Shown: one piece after another, positions 1 through 6,244 of the stretch | Numbering within the stretch: the first letter of the stretch is position 1 | Layout: each line of letters opens with the position of its first letter | From: Calditrichaeota bacterium AABM5.125.24 | Lineage (GTDB): Bacteria; Electryoneota; AABM5-125-24; Hatepunaeales; Hatepunaeaceae | NCBI GenBank assembly: GCA_002127415.1 | Contig: MWJR01000354.1 | Location: 1 to 6,549 of the forward strand | Direction: 5' to 3' | Length of the DNA stretch: 6,549 nt | The notes under the pieces: model-generated | Seen by the model: only the letters and a program-made list of their open reading frames with translations | What the model was told of the DNA's origin: nothing | Databases searched by the model: none | Position numbers and translations under genes: made by a program

Positions 1-1
1 A

Positions 2-68
2 GTAGGATGGGTGAAGTGAAACGAAACCCATCATTATGGTGGGTTTCGTTGCGCTACACCCACCCTAC
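2..68. repeat. Palindromic dispersed repeat, copy 1
   Basis: Two 29-nt arms (2-30 and 40-68) are inverted repeats matching at 25 of 29 positions, around a 9-nt loop (31-39). The outer ends read GTAGG...CCTAC and the inner ends ACCCA...TGGGT. The element starts at the window edge, so any flank on that side is unseen. A second copy lies at 6245-6322 in the opposite orientation. It resembles the small palindromic repeats (REP-like or MITE-like) scattered between genes in many bacterial genomes. It is 48 bp past the stop of the leftmost glycosyltransferase, so its RNA hairpin could also help end or protect that transcript. No U-run is visible inside the window. Confidence 0.85.
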
Positions 69-83
69 ATCTGCTATGGAAGA

Positions 84-105
84 TGTCAGGTGAGGACACC
101 TGACA
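84..105 (-). terminator. Perfect hairpin after the glycosyltransferase stop
   Basis: A perfect 9-bp inverted repeat (TGTCAGGTG at 84-92, CACCTGACA at 97-105) surrounds a 4-nt loop. It starts 12 bp after the TAA stop of the glycosyltransferase on the minus strand. On that strand the stem is followed by TCTTCC, a weak pyrimidine tract rather than a true U-run. It may be an imperfect intrinsic terminator or a 3' end stabiliser. Together with the larger palindrome at 2-68 it marks the end of the transcription unit. Confidence 0.4.
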
Positions 106-116
106 CCACGCTATTA

Positions 117-1349
117 TTATCTATCATCATCGGACAGGACCTGCCTGTATATGCGAATGAACTGACGGACGGTTGACCTGATGTCGAGCTTCCGGCGGGC
201 GAACTGCGCGCAGCGCTCGGACCATACATCCCAATTGTTCAAAATCTCGTCCATCGCGGCATAGTCATCGGGAACATCCGGACGAGCGACGAACCCCAGC
301 CTGTGCTTGGTCACAAGCGCCACCGGCAACCCCACCATCCCGTCGTCAACCAGCAGCGGTATGCCGGCGGCCAGGTATTCCGCGAACTTCACCGGCCAGA
401 GCGACCTGACCTCCACCGCTCTGAAGAAAAGTCCAAACGACGCCCCCTTCATCAGCTCCGGCATCTCCTCAGGTGTTCCTGATCTGTGTATAACAGCATT
501 TGTGTTAATCCCACGTTTCTCAAGTTCGCTAAGGACATTATCGACTCTGGCGCGTGTGATCAGTCGCAAACGGGCGCTCGGATGCCGTTTAACCACCGCC
601 TCGAAGTGCTGAGCAATCAGAGTGGGATTGTTCCACACCGAATCGAGCTCGCCGATAAAGAGCAGCTCACAAGGTCCGACGTTACGGTTATACGACCCTG
701 ACTGCACGGACGATTTTTTATCGGTCGAGAACCGTTCGCAGTCAGCGCGGTTGGGGACAAATCTTGCCCTGCGAGCGCCCCTGGTGTGGAATTCGTCTCT
801 GTATTCGGGCGTCACACCGACCACTGCATCGGCGTCTCTTATCAATCTCCCCTCAATCCACTTCCACAACCTGAACGTCGGACCCTCCTTCCGCCACACC
901 CGGTTCATCACCATCTCCTCGGGGTAAGGGCCGCGTGGGTCGAAGAGGAAGGTTATCCCCAGGACTCCGGCTGCAAGCATACCGAGCAATCCCGCCGCAT
1001 ATCCACGGGGATGAATGATATTGCGTCGGTAAAGCAGTCCAACCAGAACTATCGGAAGTGTCCAGAGAAGCAGACCCGGGAATGTCACCCAACTCCAACA
1101 CTGGGGAATTAGCATCGGGAAGCGAATCAGACGTATGCCCGACTGTGACAATCTGAGCTTTAACTCGCTGAAACTCCTCCTTTCACGCCACAACAGCTGC
1201 GGCGACATAATGCTTAAAAGAACAACCGAACCGATGCGGCCGGACGTCCGCATCAGTTCGAGCACCCGGATAACCTGTGTATATAAAAGACCACTGCGCA
1301 GAACGTTCTCGTTGTAGGTGACATACAACAGTCTTGGTGGACACTTCAT
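117..1349 (-). CDS. Glycosyltransferase, GT-B fold (GT4-like), full-length
   Basis: The product of 410 residues probably transfers a sugar from a nucleotide-sugar donor to a growing surface glycan at the inner face of the membrane. The N-terminal half holds the conserved LLYVTYNENVLRSGLL start and two hydrophobic stretches (about 92-107 and 118-136) that may touch the membrane. A DPRGPYPEE motif follows near 137-145. The second Rossmann domain begins near residue 227 (ELLFIGELD). The block WPVKFAEYLAAGIPLLVDDG (about 318-337) matches the donor-binding EX7E-like region of GT4 enzymes (the usual form is PxKxxEYLAxGxP). A GTG one codon upstream (1352) is possible, but the diverged copy at 3418 aligns from the ATG at 1349, so I prefer that start. 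No strong Shine-Dalgarno is seen; the ancestral gene was probably translationally coupled to the flippase, whose fossil tail lies just upstream. Family confidence is high; donor and acceptor are unknown. Confidence 0.87.
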   Translation of the reverse strand: MKCPPRLLYVTYNENVLRSGLLYTQVIRVLELMRTSGRIGSVVLLSIMSPQLLWRERRSFSELKLRLSQSGIRLIRFPMLIPQCWSWVTFPGLLLWTLPIVLVGLLYRRNIIHPRGYAAGLLGMLAAGVLGITFLFDPRGPYPEEMVMNRVWRKEGPTFRLWKWIEGRLIRDADAVVGVTPEYRDEFHTRGARRARFVPNRADCERFSTDKKSSVQSGSYNRNVGPCELLFIGELDSVWNNPTLIAQHFEAVVKRHPSARLRLITRARVDNVLSELEKRGINTNAVIHRSGTPEEMPELMKGASFGLFFRAVEVRSLWPVKFAEYLAAGIPLLVDDGMVGLPVALVTKHRLGFVARPDVPDDYAAMDEILNNWDVWSERCAQFARRKLDIRSTVRQFIRIYRQVLSDDDR

Positions 1350-1422
1350 CACTTAGATACAATTCTACCGAGGATCTAATACAACAGGGCGAGATCGTCC
1401 CTGTGGGTTATCAAATCCTCAC
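1033..1422. repeat. Direct repeat, left copy (flippase tail + glycosyltransferase head)
   Basis: This segment aligns without any gap to 3102-3491 at a constant offset of 2069 bp. By hand I count about 60 mismatches in 390 positions (about 85% identity). Identity is uneven: about 84% over 1033-1279, 63 of 63 over 1280-1342, and about 75% over the flippase-tail part. Homology stops near 1424 at the stop of the acetyltransferase gene, and near 1033 inside the glycosyltransferase. Confidence 0.9.
1349..1422 (-). pseudogene. Fossil 3' end of a second flippase gene
   Basis: Reading the minus strand from about 1421 to 1349 in the flippase frame gives E-D-L-I-T-H-R-D-D-L-A-L-L-Y-stop-I-L-G-R-I-V-S-K-stop. 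The last residues of the intact flippase are E-A-L-V-I-R-R-G-D-L-A-Q-L-G-Q-I-I-G-R-I-V-S-K-R-stop. The two align without gaps, at about 74% nucleotide identity. A CAG codon has become TAG in the middle, so the frame is broken, and nothing of the flippase upstream of this point is present. The fragment begins exactly where the acetyltransferase gene ends and runs into the glycosyltransferase start (TGATG). It is a scar of the duplication or integration and makes no product of its own. Confidence 0.85.
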
Positions 1423-1985
1423 CGCCTTTTTGCCTTCTTTTTCTCATCGAACTTTTTCATAGCCTTAAAAAAGTCCTCTTTCAAAAGACCGACGAAGCTT
1501 ACATCTCTGAATTTGCCGTTCTGATAGTAATGGCGCCTCAGGAGCCCCTCCTCCACAAATCCAAGTCGTCGACAGAATGTCACCGCCGCCACATTCTCCC
1601 GGAACTGATCCCCGCATATCTTCTGTAGATTCAAGACATTGAATCCATACTCCATCAACATCCGACCGGCCTCAAAACCTAAACCCTCCCCCCGGCAGCT
1701 CCGGTCCAATCTCATCCTGAAAGTCGCTCTCTGATGCCGCATGTTGATGTCATAGAGACCGATTGTCCCCACCAAGTCCAAATCGTCATCCTTCTTAAGA
1801 AAGACAGACAGCGCCAGGTCCTTCTTCGTGAGCGATCTATACCATTCCATCTGGTCCTTTCTGGAAATCGGTTCATGCAGGGACAGCATCATGACATCCT
1901 TGTCCCAGCGGATTTCGAGAAGTTTGTAGATGTCCTCCTCCTCGATCGGTTTCAGAATAATCCGTTCGGATTCCAGGATCCTCAT
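1419..1985 (-). CDS. GNAT acetyltransferase, RimJ/RimL (Acetyltransf_3) type
   Basis: The product of 188 residues is a typical length for an acetyl-CoA-dependent N-acetyltransferase. The N-terminus RLxLKPIEEEDI-like block (7-19) is standard for the RimJ/RimL group. The acetyl-CoA pyrophosphate-binding motif A is RGEGLG (98-103), followed by the helix FEAGRMLMEYGF. The later N131 and the FCRRLGF block (137-143), then GLLRRHYYQNGKFRDVSFVGLL, are also typical. In glycan loci such enzymes commonly acetylate amino-sugar nucleotides (PseH is a known example), so a role on an amino sugar is likely but the substrate is not readable. The start is supported by AAAAGG 7 nt upstream of the ATG. The gene lies 18 bp after the WbmS-like deacetylase, so the two are probably co-transcribed. 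The lysine/arginine-rich tail (EKKKAKRR) ends at the recombination junction and may have been altered by it. Confidence 0.88.
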   Translation of the reverse strand: MRILESERIILKPIEEEDIYKLLEIRWDKDVMMLSLHEPISRKDQMEWYRSLTKKDLALSVFLKKDDDLDLVGTIGLYDINMRHQRATFRMRLDRSCRGEGLGFEAGRMLMEYGFNVLNLQKICGDQFRENVAAVTFCRRLGFVEEGLLRRHYYQNGKFRDVSFVGLLKEDFFKAMKKFDEKKKAKRR

Positions 1986-2003
1986 AGCGCTACCTTTTTG
2001 AAT

Positions 2004-2768
2004 TTAAGAAACTGCCAGCTCAAACAGCTCGCTCAGAGCCATAACCTTATACTGACTCGCAAACTCGATGATCTCATCTGTCACATCTGTAATACCAGAA
2101 CCACGATGTTTATATTTCTCAATCTCTGCGACTGTCATATTATTATACTCTTCCCGCGAGAGAGCATCCTTTATCGACCTCATATATCTTAACGTGGGCG
2201 GATTGATAACATAGTTCATAGGATGGAATGAAACAATCTTGATCCCGGGTTGCTTGAACAGTTTGACATACCGATCCAGACCCAACTCCAGACAGTTATA
2301 AAGATGTGTCCCGTCTTCAAAAAAGATGGGAAAACGAACCAGCCCGGATTCATGCAGCATCGGTCGTATTCTCTCCTGCATAATTGTCACCACATTGGAG
2401 TCATATTCGATACCGTATTCCGTCAGCAGGTGCGTTATGTCGGTTACATCGAAACCCCTGTGAGCCCTGAAGCATCTGGCCTCAGGAGCAAACTTGATGC
2501 AGGTCTCAATAACAGTTCGGAAGTCATCGCCATGTGAGCTGTTAGGCAGAAAATTCGGGTGCAGGCCCCGTTCGATCCTGCCTGTTTTCTTATAATTATC
2601 GACAACAGCGCTTCCGTGCGTAACAAAGATTGTCGGCTTGAGATTAAATCCGTCGATCTGCGATAAGAACAGCTCCAGCACTTCATCCGACGCCCAATCT
2701 ACATCGGAGGTGAAACAGAAAACAGGCTCCTTGTCCCAGATCCGCCCGGTGTTAATCTTTTCAATCAA
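2004..2768 (-). CDS. CE4/NodB-fold polysaccharide deacetylase, WbmS-like
   Basis: The product (254 residues from TTG) has the compact layout of WbmS-like deacetylases, named from a Bordetella O-antigen cluster. Visible CE4 motifs are FTSDVDW (19-25, metal/catalytic aspartates D22 and D24), GLHPNF...NSSHG (69-80, metal histidine H70), FRAHRGF (100-106), EYDSN (121-125) and VSFHPMN (179-185, catalytic-base-side H182). It probably removes an N- or O-acyl group from a sugar, in the cytoplasm since no signal peptide is seen. It is followed after 18 bp by the acetyltransferase, suggesting a linked deacetylation/acetylation step. The start is uncertain: the frame is open back to 2843, a strong AAGGGAG at 2796-2802 lies 27 nt above the TTG, and a CTG at 2787-2789 sits at ideal spacing from it. 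Sampled lines of this gene are near 40% G+C, against about 60% in the flippase, hinting at separate origin. Confidence 0.85.
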   Translation of the reverse strand: MIEKINTGRIWDKEPVFCFTSDVDWASDEVLELFLSQIDGFNLKPTIFVTHGSAVVDNYKKTGRIERGLHPNFLPNSSHGDDFRTVIETCIKFAPEARCFRAHRGFDVTDITHLLTEYGIEYDSNVVTIMQERIRPMLHESGLVRFPIFFEDGTHLYNCLELGLDRYVKLFKQPGIKIVSFHPMNYVINPPTLRYMRSIKDALSREEYNNMTVAEIEKYKHRGSGITDVTDEIIEFASQYKVMALSELFELAVS

Positions 2769-2795
2769 CTCGTCTATCGGTAGAATCAGTAATTT

Positions 2796-2802
2796 CTCCC
2801 TT
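2796..2802 (-). promoter_or_regulatory. Strong Shine-Dalgarno site with no ATG/GTG/TTG at normal spacing
   Basis: The minus strand reads AAGGGAG, close to the ideal anti-16S match. Six nucleotides downstream is CTG (2789-2787), in frame with the WbmS-like deacetylase. The first standard start, TTG at 2768, is 27 nt away, which is too far for this site. Either CTG is used, or a TTG/ATG here was lost by mutation, or the site is fortuitous. Confidence 0.45.
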
Positions 2803-2821
2803 ATGAAAATAGTGAAAGTCG

Positions 2822-2850
2822 ATAATCCATAACAATGAGCTAATTAACAA
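2822..2850 (-). promoter_or_regulatory. Candidate sigma70-type promoter for deacetylase-acetyltransferase
   Basis: On the minus strand TTGTTA (2850-2845, 4 of 6 to the -35 consensus) is separated by 17 bp from GATTAT (2827-2822, 4 of 6 to the -10 consensus). A start point near 2815 would leave a leader of about 25 nt before the CTG at 2789, with AAGGGAG between. The order promoter, ribosome site, gene is coherent, but each hexamer alone is weak and the region is AT-rich. Confidence 0.3.
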
Positions 2851-3088
2851 TAAGACCTGCGTGCTCGCAAGCTTCAAAATGGACGCACCAGTGGACGCCC
2901 CCGTTGATAAGACTTTCTGTCATACACACCCGTCTGTCACCATAAATCACTGTTCTGGAATACAGTTGCCTACAGGCGCAAATCCTGACAATTGGAAAGG
3001 ACTACAGGTATAATCAACTTAAATTTAGTGAATACATCACTGTAGCGCAACCGGTGTTGTTCAGGCACGACGTTAATTGAGATCTTTC

Positions 3089-3418
3089 TCACAAACCGGC
3101 CAGCAGTGCCACCAGAATCACCGGAAGGGCCCAGAGTAGCAGCGCCGGAAACGTCACCCAACCCCAGCGCTGAGGGATCAGCATCGGGAAGCGGATCAGA
3201 TGGATGCCCGACCGGGAGAGTCTGCGCTTTAACTCGCCGAACCCTCTCCTTTCACGCCACAACAGCTGCGGTGACATAATGCTCAAAAGAACAACCGGAC
3301 CGATGCGGCCGGAGGCACGCATCAGCTCGAGCACCCGGACAACCTGGCTATATAAAAGACCACTGCGCAGAACGTTCTCGTTGTAGGTGACATACAACAG
3401 TCTTGGTGGACGCTTCAT
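3089..3418 (-). pseudogene. Truncated glycosyltransferase copy (N-terminal 109 codons)
   Basis: The first 106 residues are 84% identical (89 of 106) to the N-terminus of the full glycosyltransferase at 117-1349, without gaps. After LLWALPVILVALL the homology ends and a TGA appears three codons on (A-G-L-stop). The whole C-terminal half is missing, including the second Rossmann domain and its donor-binding motif, so the product cannot be an active GT-B enzyme. The ATG overlaps the flippase stop (ATGA at 3418-3415), the classical arrangement for translational coupling, so a 109-residue peptide may still be made. This was probably the original junction of an intact flippase-glycosyltransferase operon, broken when the downstream module arrived. 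Confidence 0.85.
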
Positions 3419-3491
3419 CGTTTGGACACAATTCTTCCGATGATCTGACCTAACTGTGCGAGATCGCCCCTGCGGATGACCAGAGCCTCAC
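3102..3491. repeat. Direct repeat, right copy (flippase tail + glycosyltransferase head)
   Basis: This is the partner of 1033-1422, at a constant offset of 2069 bp and about 85% identical with no gaps. Here the flippase part is intact and the glycosyltransferase part is cut short; in the left copy it is the reverse. The 63-nt block 3349-3411 is identical to 1280-1342. The two copies bracket 1423-3101, which holds the WbmS-like deacetylase, the acetyltransferase and the AT-rich spacer. Confidence 0.9.
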
Positions 3492-4761
3492 TGACGCTGG
3501 CACCGGATTCGCGCTGAAATGCACGGAGGAACAATAATCCGGTGACACTGTGGGTCAAGGTGGCGGTGAGCGCTGCGCCAATTATCCCGAACAGCGGGAT
3601 GAGTATCAGGTTAATCCCCACATTCAGGCCCAGCGCCACCAGTGAGATTTTCATCGCATAGTGCGGCAGTCCCCTGCCCACCAGATCGCCTGACAACAGC
3701 TTGGCCAGACTGTATACTACCGCACCGGGGATCAGAATCAGGAGCGGCAGATACGCCGGAAGGAAGAGCTCGCCGAAGACCAGCTTAATCCCGACCCATC
3801 CGAAGATGGCGATGGTCAAGCCGGCAATGGCGGTGAGGAAGAACGCCATCCTGCACAGAGGCGGGGTCAGTATGTTCCCCGCCTGATCGTCACGCCACGA
3901 TATATGAGGGGTCAGCACCATTGAGACCGCCACCGGGATAAACCATAAGACCGCAATAATGGCGTTCGCAATAGAGTAGTAACCAACCTCCTTCAAATCA
4001 AGGAAATAAGCCACCATCAACACATCAAAGCGCATCTTCAGGAAGGTGGACAGGTTGGCCGCGTGAGACTGCAGGCTGAATTTGGCCATGGAGAACCACA
4101 GCCTCAGATCAATCTTAAACCTGAACCCAACACCCGACCAGGCGGACCAGGCGGCGAAAATCGACGCCAGCCCCACAACCAGAACCCAAGTGTTCAGAAC
4201 ACCCCCAACTGTCAGAGGTGCAATGAGGAGCAGAAGAAACAGCCCGACCAGAAAGACCAGTTCTCGGGAAACGATGATAAGACTGTAGCGTGCGATCCTG
4301 TCCAATCCCATTACAATCGTGTTGCAATAATCAAGGAGTATCATCATGGGAATGGCGATGGCGGTCATTTTTACCAGGGCGGGGTCGATGTCCGGTAATG
4401 TCTTTGCAAGCAGCCCTTCCACAATGGTTATAAACAGCAGGGCGACCGTCCCTCCCCAGAGCAGTGCTATGGTGAAACTGTTACCGAAAATCCCCGCCTT
4501 GGAGGCGGGATGCCTGCCGGTGAAGTGTGTATTGGCCGAGCCAAGACTCCCGTGAGCAAAGATATACACAACGTTGACGATCAGAATCACCAGCGAAAAT
4601 GCACCCTTCCCGGCTGGACCGAGAGCCCTGGCAATCACAATCTGGGAGGCGAATGCCAGTAAAAAGACACCTATCTGACCGCTGAAAGCCGCAGACAGCT
4701 TTCGCAGTAGCTTCCAATCCTCAGGCTGTTGAACCGACCCTTCTTTATATCCTGTTGTCAC
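3415..4761 (-). CDS. Polysaccharide flippase, Wzx-like (MOP superfamily)
   Basis: This 448-residue integral membrane protein matches the usual length of oligosaccharide flippases (12-14 membrane helices), which move lipid-linked repeat units across the cytoplasmic membrane. Features seen: a polar N-terminus with WKLLRKLSAAFSGQIG (16-31), then helix 1 and the family motif RALGPAGKGAFS (45-56). Hydrophobic segments follow near 57-78, 92-118, 133-150, 161-183, 190-210, 245-256, 260-285, 304-328, 338-355 and 371-414. GYYSIANAI (260-268) and NLILIPLFGIIGAALTATLTH (384-404) are also typical. The GTG start is backed by AGGAAG (4770-4775) 8 nt upstream. The gene follows the large deacetylase by 23 bp and overlaps the truncated glycosyltransferase by ATGA. 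The last 24 codons are duplicated as a fossil at 1349-1422. Sampled lines are about 60% G+C. Substrate unknown; family assignment secure. Confidence 0.92.
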   Translation of the reverse strand: MTTGYKEGSVQQPEDWKLLRKLSAAFSGQIGVFLLAFASQIVIARALGPAGKGAFSLVILIVNVVYIFAHGSLGSANTHFTGRHPASKAGIFGNSFTIALLWGGTVALLFITIVEGLLAKTLPDIDPALVKMTAIAIPMMILLDYCNTIVMGLDRIARYSLIIVSRELVFLVGLFLLLLIAPLTVGGVLNTWVLVVGLASIFAAWSAWSGVGFRFKIDLRLWFSMAKFSLQSHAANLSTFLKMRFDVLMVAYFLDLKEVGYYSIANAIIAVLWFIPVAVSMVLTPHISWRDDQAGNILTPPLCRMAFFLTAIAGLTIAIFGWVGIKLVFGELFLPAYLPLLILIPGAVVYSLAKLLSGDLVGRGLPHYAMKISLVALGLNVGINLILIPLFGIIGAALTATLTHSVTGLLFLRAFQRESGASVSEALVIRRGDLAQLGQIIGRIVSKR

Positions 4762-4784
4762 AGAGCATTCTTCCTGAATCGGAC

Positions 4785-6197
4785 TCAGTATGCTGATTTC
4801 ATATCAACGCATCTCCGGTACACCTCAGCGCAGCTCTGCACGCACACATCATCATCCGCCCCCAGCATATCAACGATAGCCATATAGGCCTCACCGTAAT
4901 CGCGACACATAAAAGAACCGGGATAAGATGTTCGAACATGCCAGTCGATTGCGGCCACCCCTTCAAACATTTTTAACTGATTTAGTAACCTCTCAAAATG
5001 GTTCAGAGTTGCCTCAACAGTTTGTCCCCCACGACAGAAAAAGGCGTCATCCATAACGATGACCGGTATCTGCAGAGTGCCGATAACGCCCCCGGATAAC
5101 GGATTCCAGGGGTAAAACGGAAACGCAATACTCAGACGATAACCGGGCGACTCATTAAATGCTATTGAGCTGTCATACCGCAGGCCCGCCTTTGCGTGAT
5201 CCTCCAGGGTGGGCCAGAACGGTCGCTTCATATGCCAGTAGTGATGTCGGCATCCCAGTATCTCCTGGCCGACAGCCTCTTCCAATGCATCCTTTTCAGA
5301 CCTGATTACTTCACTGCTGCGACAGGAGTTATATCCTATATGGAGCCCGATTTCCCATCCTCGCTCCAGTATCTCACTGAATATTCGTCGGAACCGGGGC
5401 GCTGAGATATCGTATTCGACATCCAGCGGGCTGGCTCCGGTTATGAACCGTGACGTGGGCGCGAAGAAAAAAGAGCTCCGGAAATCATACCTCTCTTCGG
5501 CCTCCATAATTTCCCGGAACAGCCACCACTTCTGGCCTGGCCGCTTTAACCAGCGCAGAGTCTGGACGAACCCACCATAGAGATGGGAAAGAGTGAATCT
5601 AAAACGCCCCTGGCGGATGCTCTTAAAAGCCATCCAGAGCCTGTGACCTGGATCTCCGTAACTGACAGGGCTGTCTACGTCGTGGGAAAGAACCACCATA
5701 CAGCGCTTGCCCGCTGGCAGAATACCTGTTCCACGGACCTTAAAACGCACCTCAAGCCAATGGCGAAAAAGCAACAGGTAGGCATTCACCAAGGGGACCT
5801 CTCTGACCCCGCACAACTCCATCGACGAACGATCTGCGCACAGCCGGTTGTGGGAATCATAGGCTTCACCGGGTAAAGATGCGTTACCTTCATCCGCCAG
5901 CCAGAAACGAATCGCAGCAAACAGGTCAAATGGAAATGGTGCCTGAGACTTCTCCGCCATTGCCTCATCGTCATCCGACGGAACTGACGGAATCCCCTGT
6001 AAAGAATATCCAGCCACCCGGGGAATCCTCAGGATGCATGGGCGCGTCTCATCGTTTCCATAATACACATCTACCCGATGCACCAGGGCTGAAGGCTCAA
6101 CCGGAGCAAGTCCGACCCCACAGAAACGGGCCGCAAGATCAAGCACATACGATATAAAGGGCGAATCTGAGGAGGTTTCAAAGGTAACAGTCGGCAT
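4785..6197 (-). CDS. Large CE4/NodB-type deacetylase with N-terminal extension
   Basis: From the ATG at 6197 the product is 470 residues. A TTG at 6215 would add six residues; neither start has a strong Shine-Dalgarno, and ATG is the better codon. The first 165 or so residues form a separate domain I cannot name with certainty, similar in placement to the N-terminal domain often found with this deacetylase group (possibly DUF7033). The NodB-like domain follows: VLSHDVDS (about 169-176, metal aspartates), GLHIGYNS (about 284-291, metal histidine), GCRHHYWH (about 315-322), RYDSSIAFNESPGYR (about 340-354) and IDWHVRTS (about 417-424). These variant motifs (RHHYWH, DWH in place of the usual RxPY and LHP) mark it as a distant CE4 branch. 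No signal peptide is seen, suggesting cytoplasmic action on a precursor. It leads directly into the flippase (23 bp), so the two are probably co-transcribed. Confidence 0.87.
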   Translation of the reverse strand: MPTVTFETSSDSPFISYVLDLAARFCGVGLAPVEPSALVHRVDVYYGNDETRPCILRIPRVAGYSLQGIPSVPSDDDEAMAEKSQAPFPFDLFAAIRFWLADEGNASLPGEAYDSHNRLCADRSSMELCGVREVPLVNAYLLLFRHWLEVRFKVRGTGILPAGKRCMVVLSHDVDSPVSYGDPGHRLWMAFKSIRQGRFRFTLSHLYGGFVQTLRWLKRPGQKWWLFREIMEAEERYDFRSSFFFAPTSRFITGASPLDVEYDISAPRFRRIFSEILERGWEIGLHIGYNSCRSSEVIRSEKDALEEAVGQEILGCRHHYWHMKRPFWPTLEDHAKAGLRYDSSIAFNESPGYRLSIAFPFYPWNPLSGGVIGTLQIPVIVMDDAFFCRGGQTVEATLNHFERLLNQLKMFEGVAAIDWHVRTSYPGSFMCRDYGEAYMAIVDMLGADDDVCVQSCAEVYRRCVDMKSAY

Positions 6198-6244
6198 ACT
6201 TTCAATTCTTCTCAACAGATACGAGTCTATCGATTCCGCCGTCA

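Larger units (their letters stand above)
2769..3088. other. AT-rich spacer without a recognisable gene
   Basis: This stretch of about 320 bp separates the truncated glycosyltransferase from the WbmS-like deacetylase. I see no continuation of the glycosyltransferase in any frame; homology with the full copy stops near 3102. The part next to the deacetylase may hold its promoter and ribosome site (listed separately) and an in-frame extension of the gene up to 2843. The rest has only weak hairpins (5-bp stems at 3078-3091 and around 3025-3040) and a short direct repeat GGACGC (2880-2896). It is probably DNA brought in with the deacetylase-acetyltransferase module. Confidence 0.6.

Noticed and set aside
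2..68. CRISPR repeat or transfer RNA in the terminal palindrome
   Set aside because: It is a single palindrome with no repeat-spacer periodicity, and no cloverleaf can be drawn. The second copy is 6 kb away and inverted.
786..1112. Long plus-strand frames opposite the glycosyltransferase, and similar ones opposite the flippase and deacetylases
   Set aside because: They are mirror frames of well-supported minus-strand genes, rich in H, P, S and T, with no domain motifs.
2879..3013. Plus-strand frame of 44 codons in the AT-rich spacer (starts M-D-A-P-V-D-A-P-V-D)
   Set aside because: There is no ribosome site before the ATG, it runs against every other gene, and I recognise no family. The D-A-P-V repetition comes from a short direct repeat in the DNA.
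2985..3014. Plus-strand CTGACA, 18 bp, TATAAT promoter-like pair
   Set aside because: The hexamers are good, but no supported plus-strand gene follows; it points into the 3' ends of the minus-strand flippase and truncated glycosyltransferase. An antisense transcript is conceivable but not supported.
3078..3091. Hairpin at the stop of the truncated glycosyltransferase (TGAGA/TCTCA, 4-nt loop)
   Set aside because: The stem is only 5 bp and no U-run follows, so I do not call it a terminator.
2970..3161. Minus-strand frame of 63 codons spanning the end of the truncated glycosyltransferase
   Set aside because: It overlaps the glycosyltransferase homology in another frame, and its extension into the spacer shows no recognisable motif.
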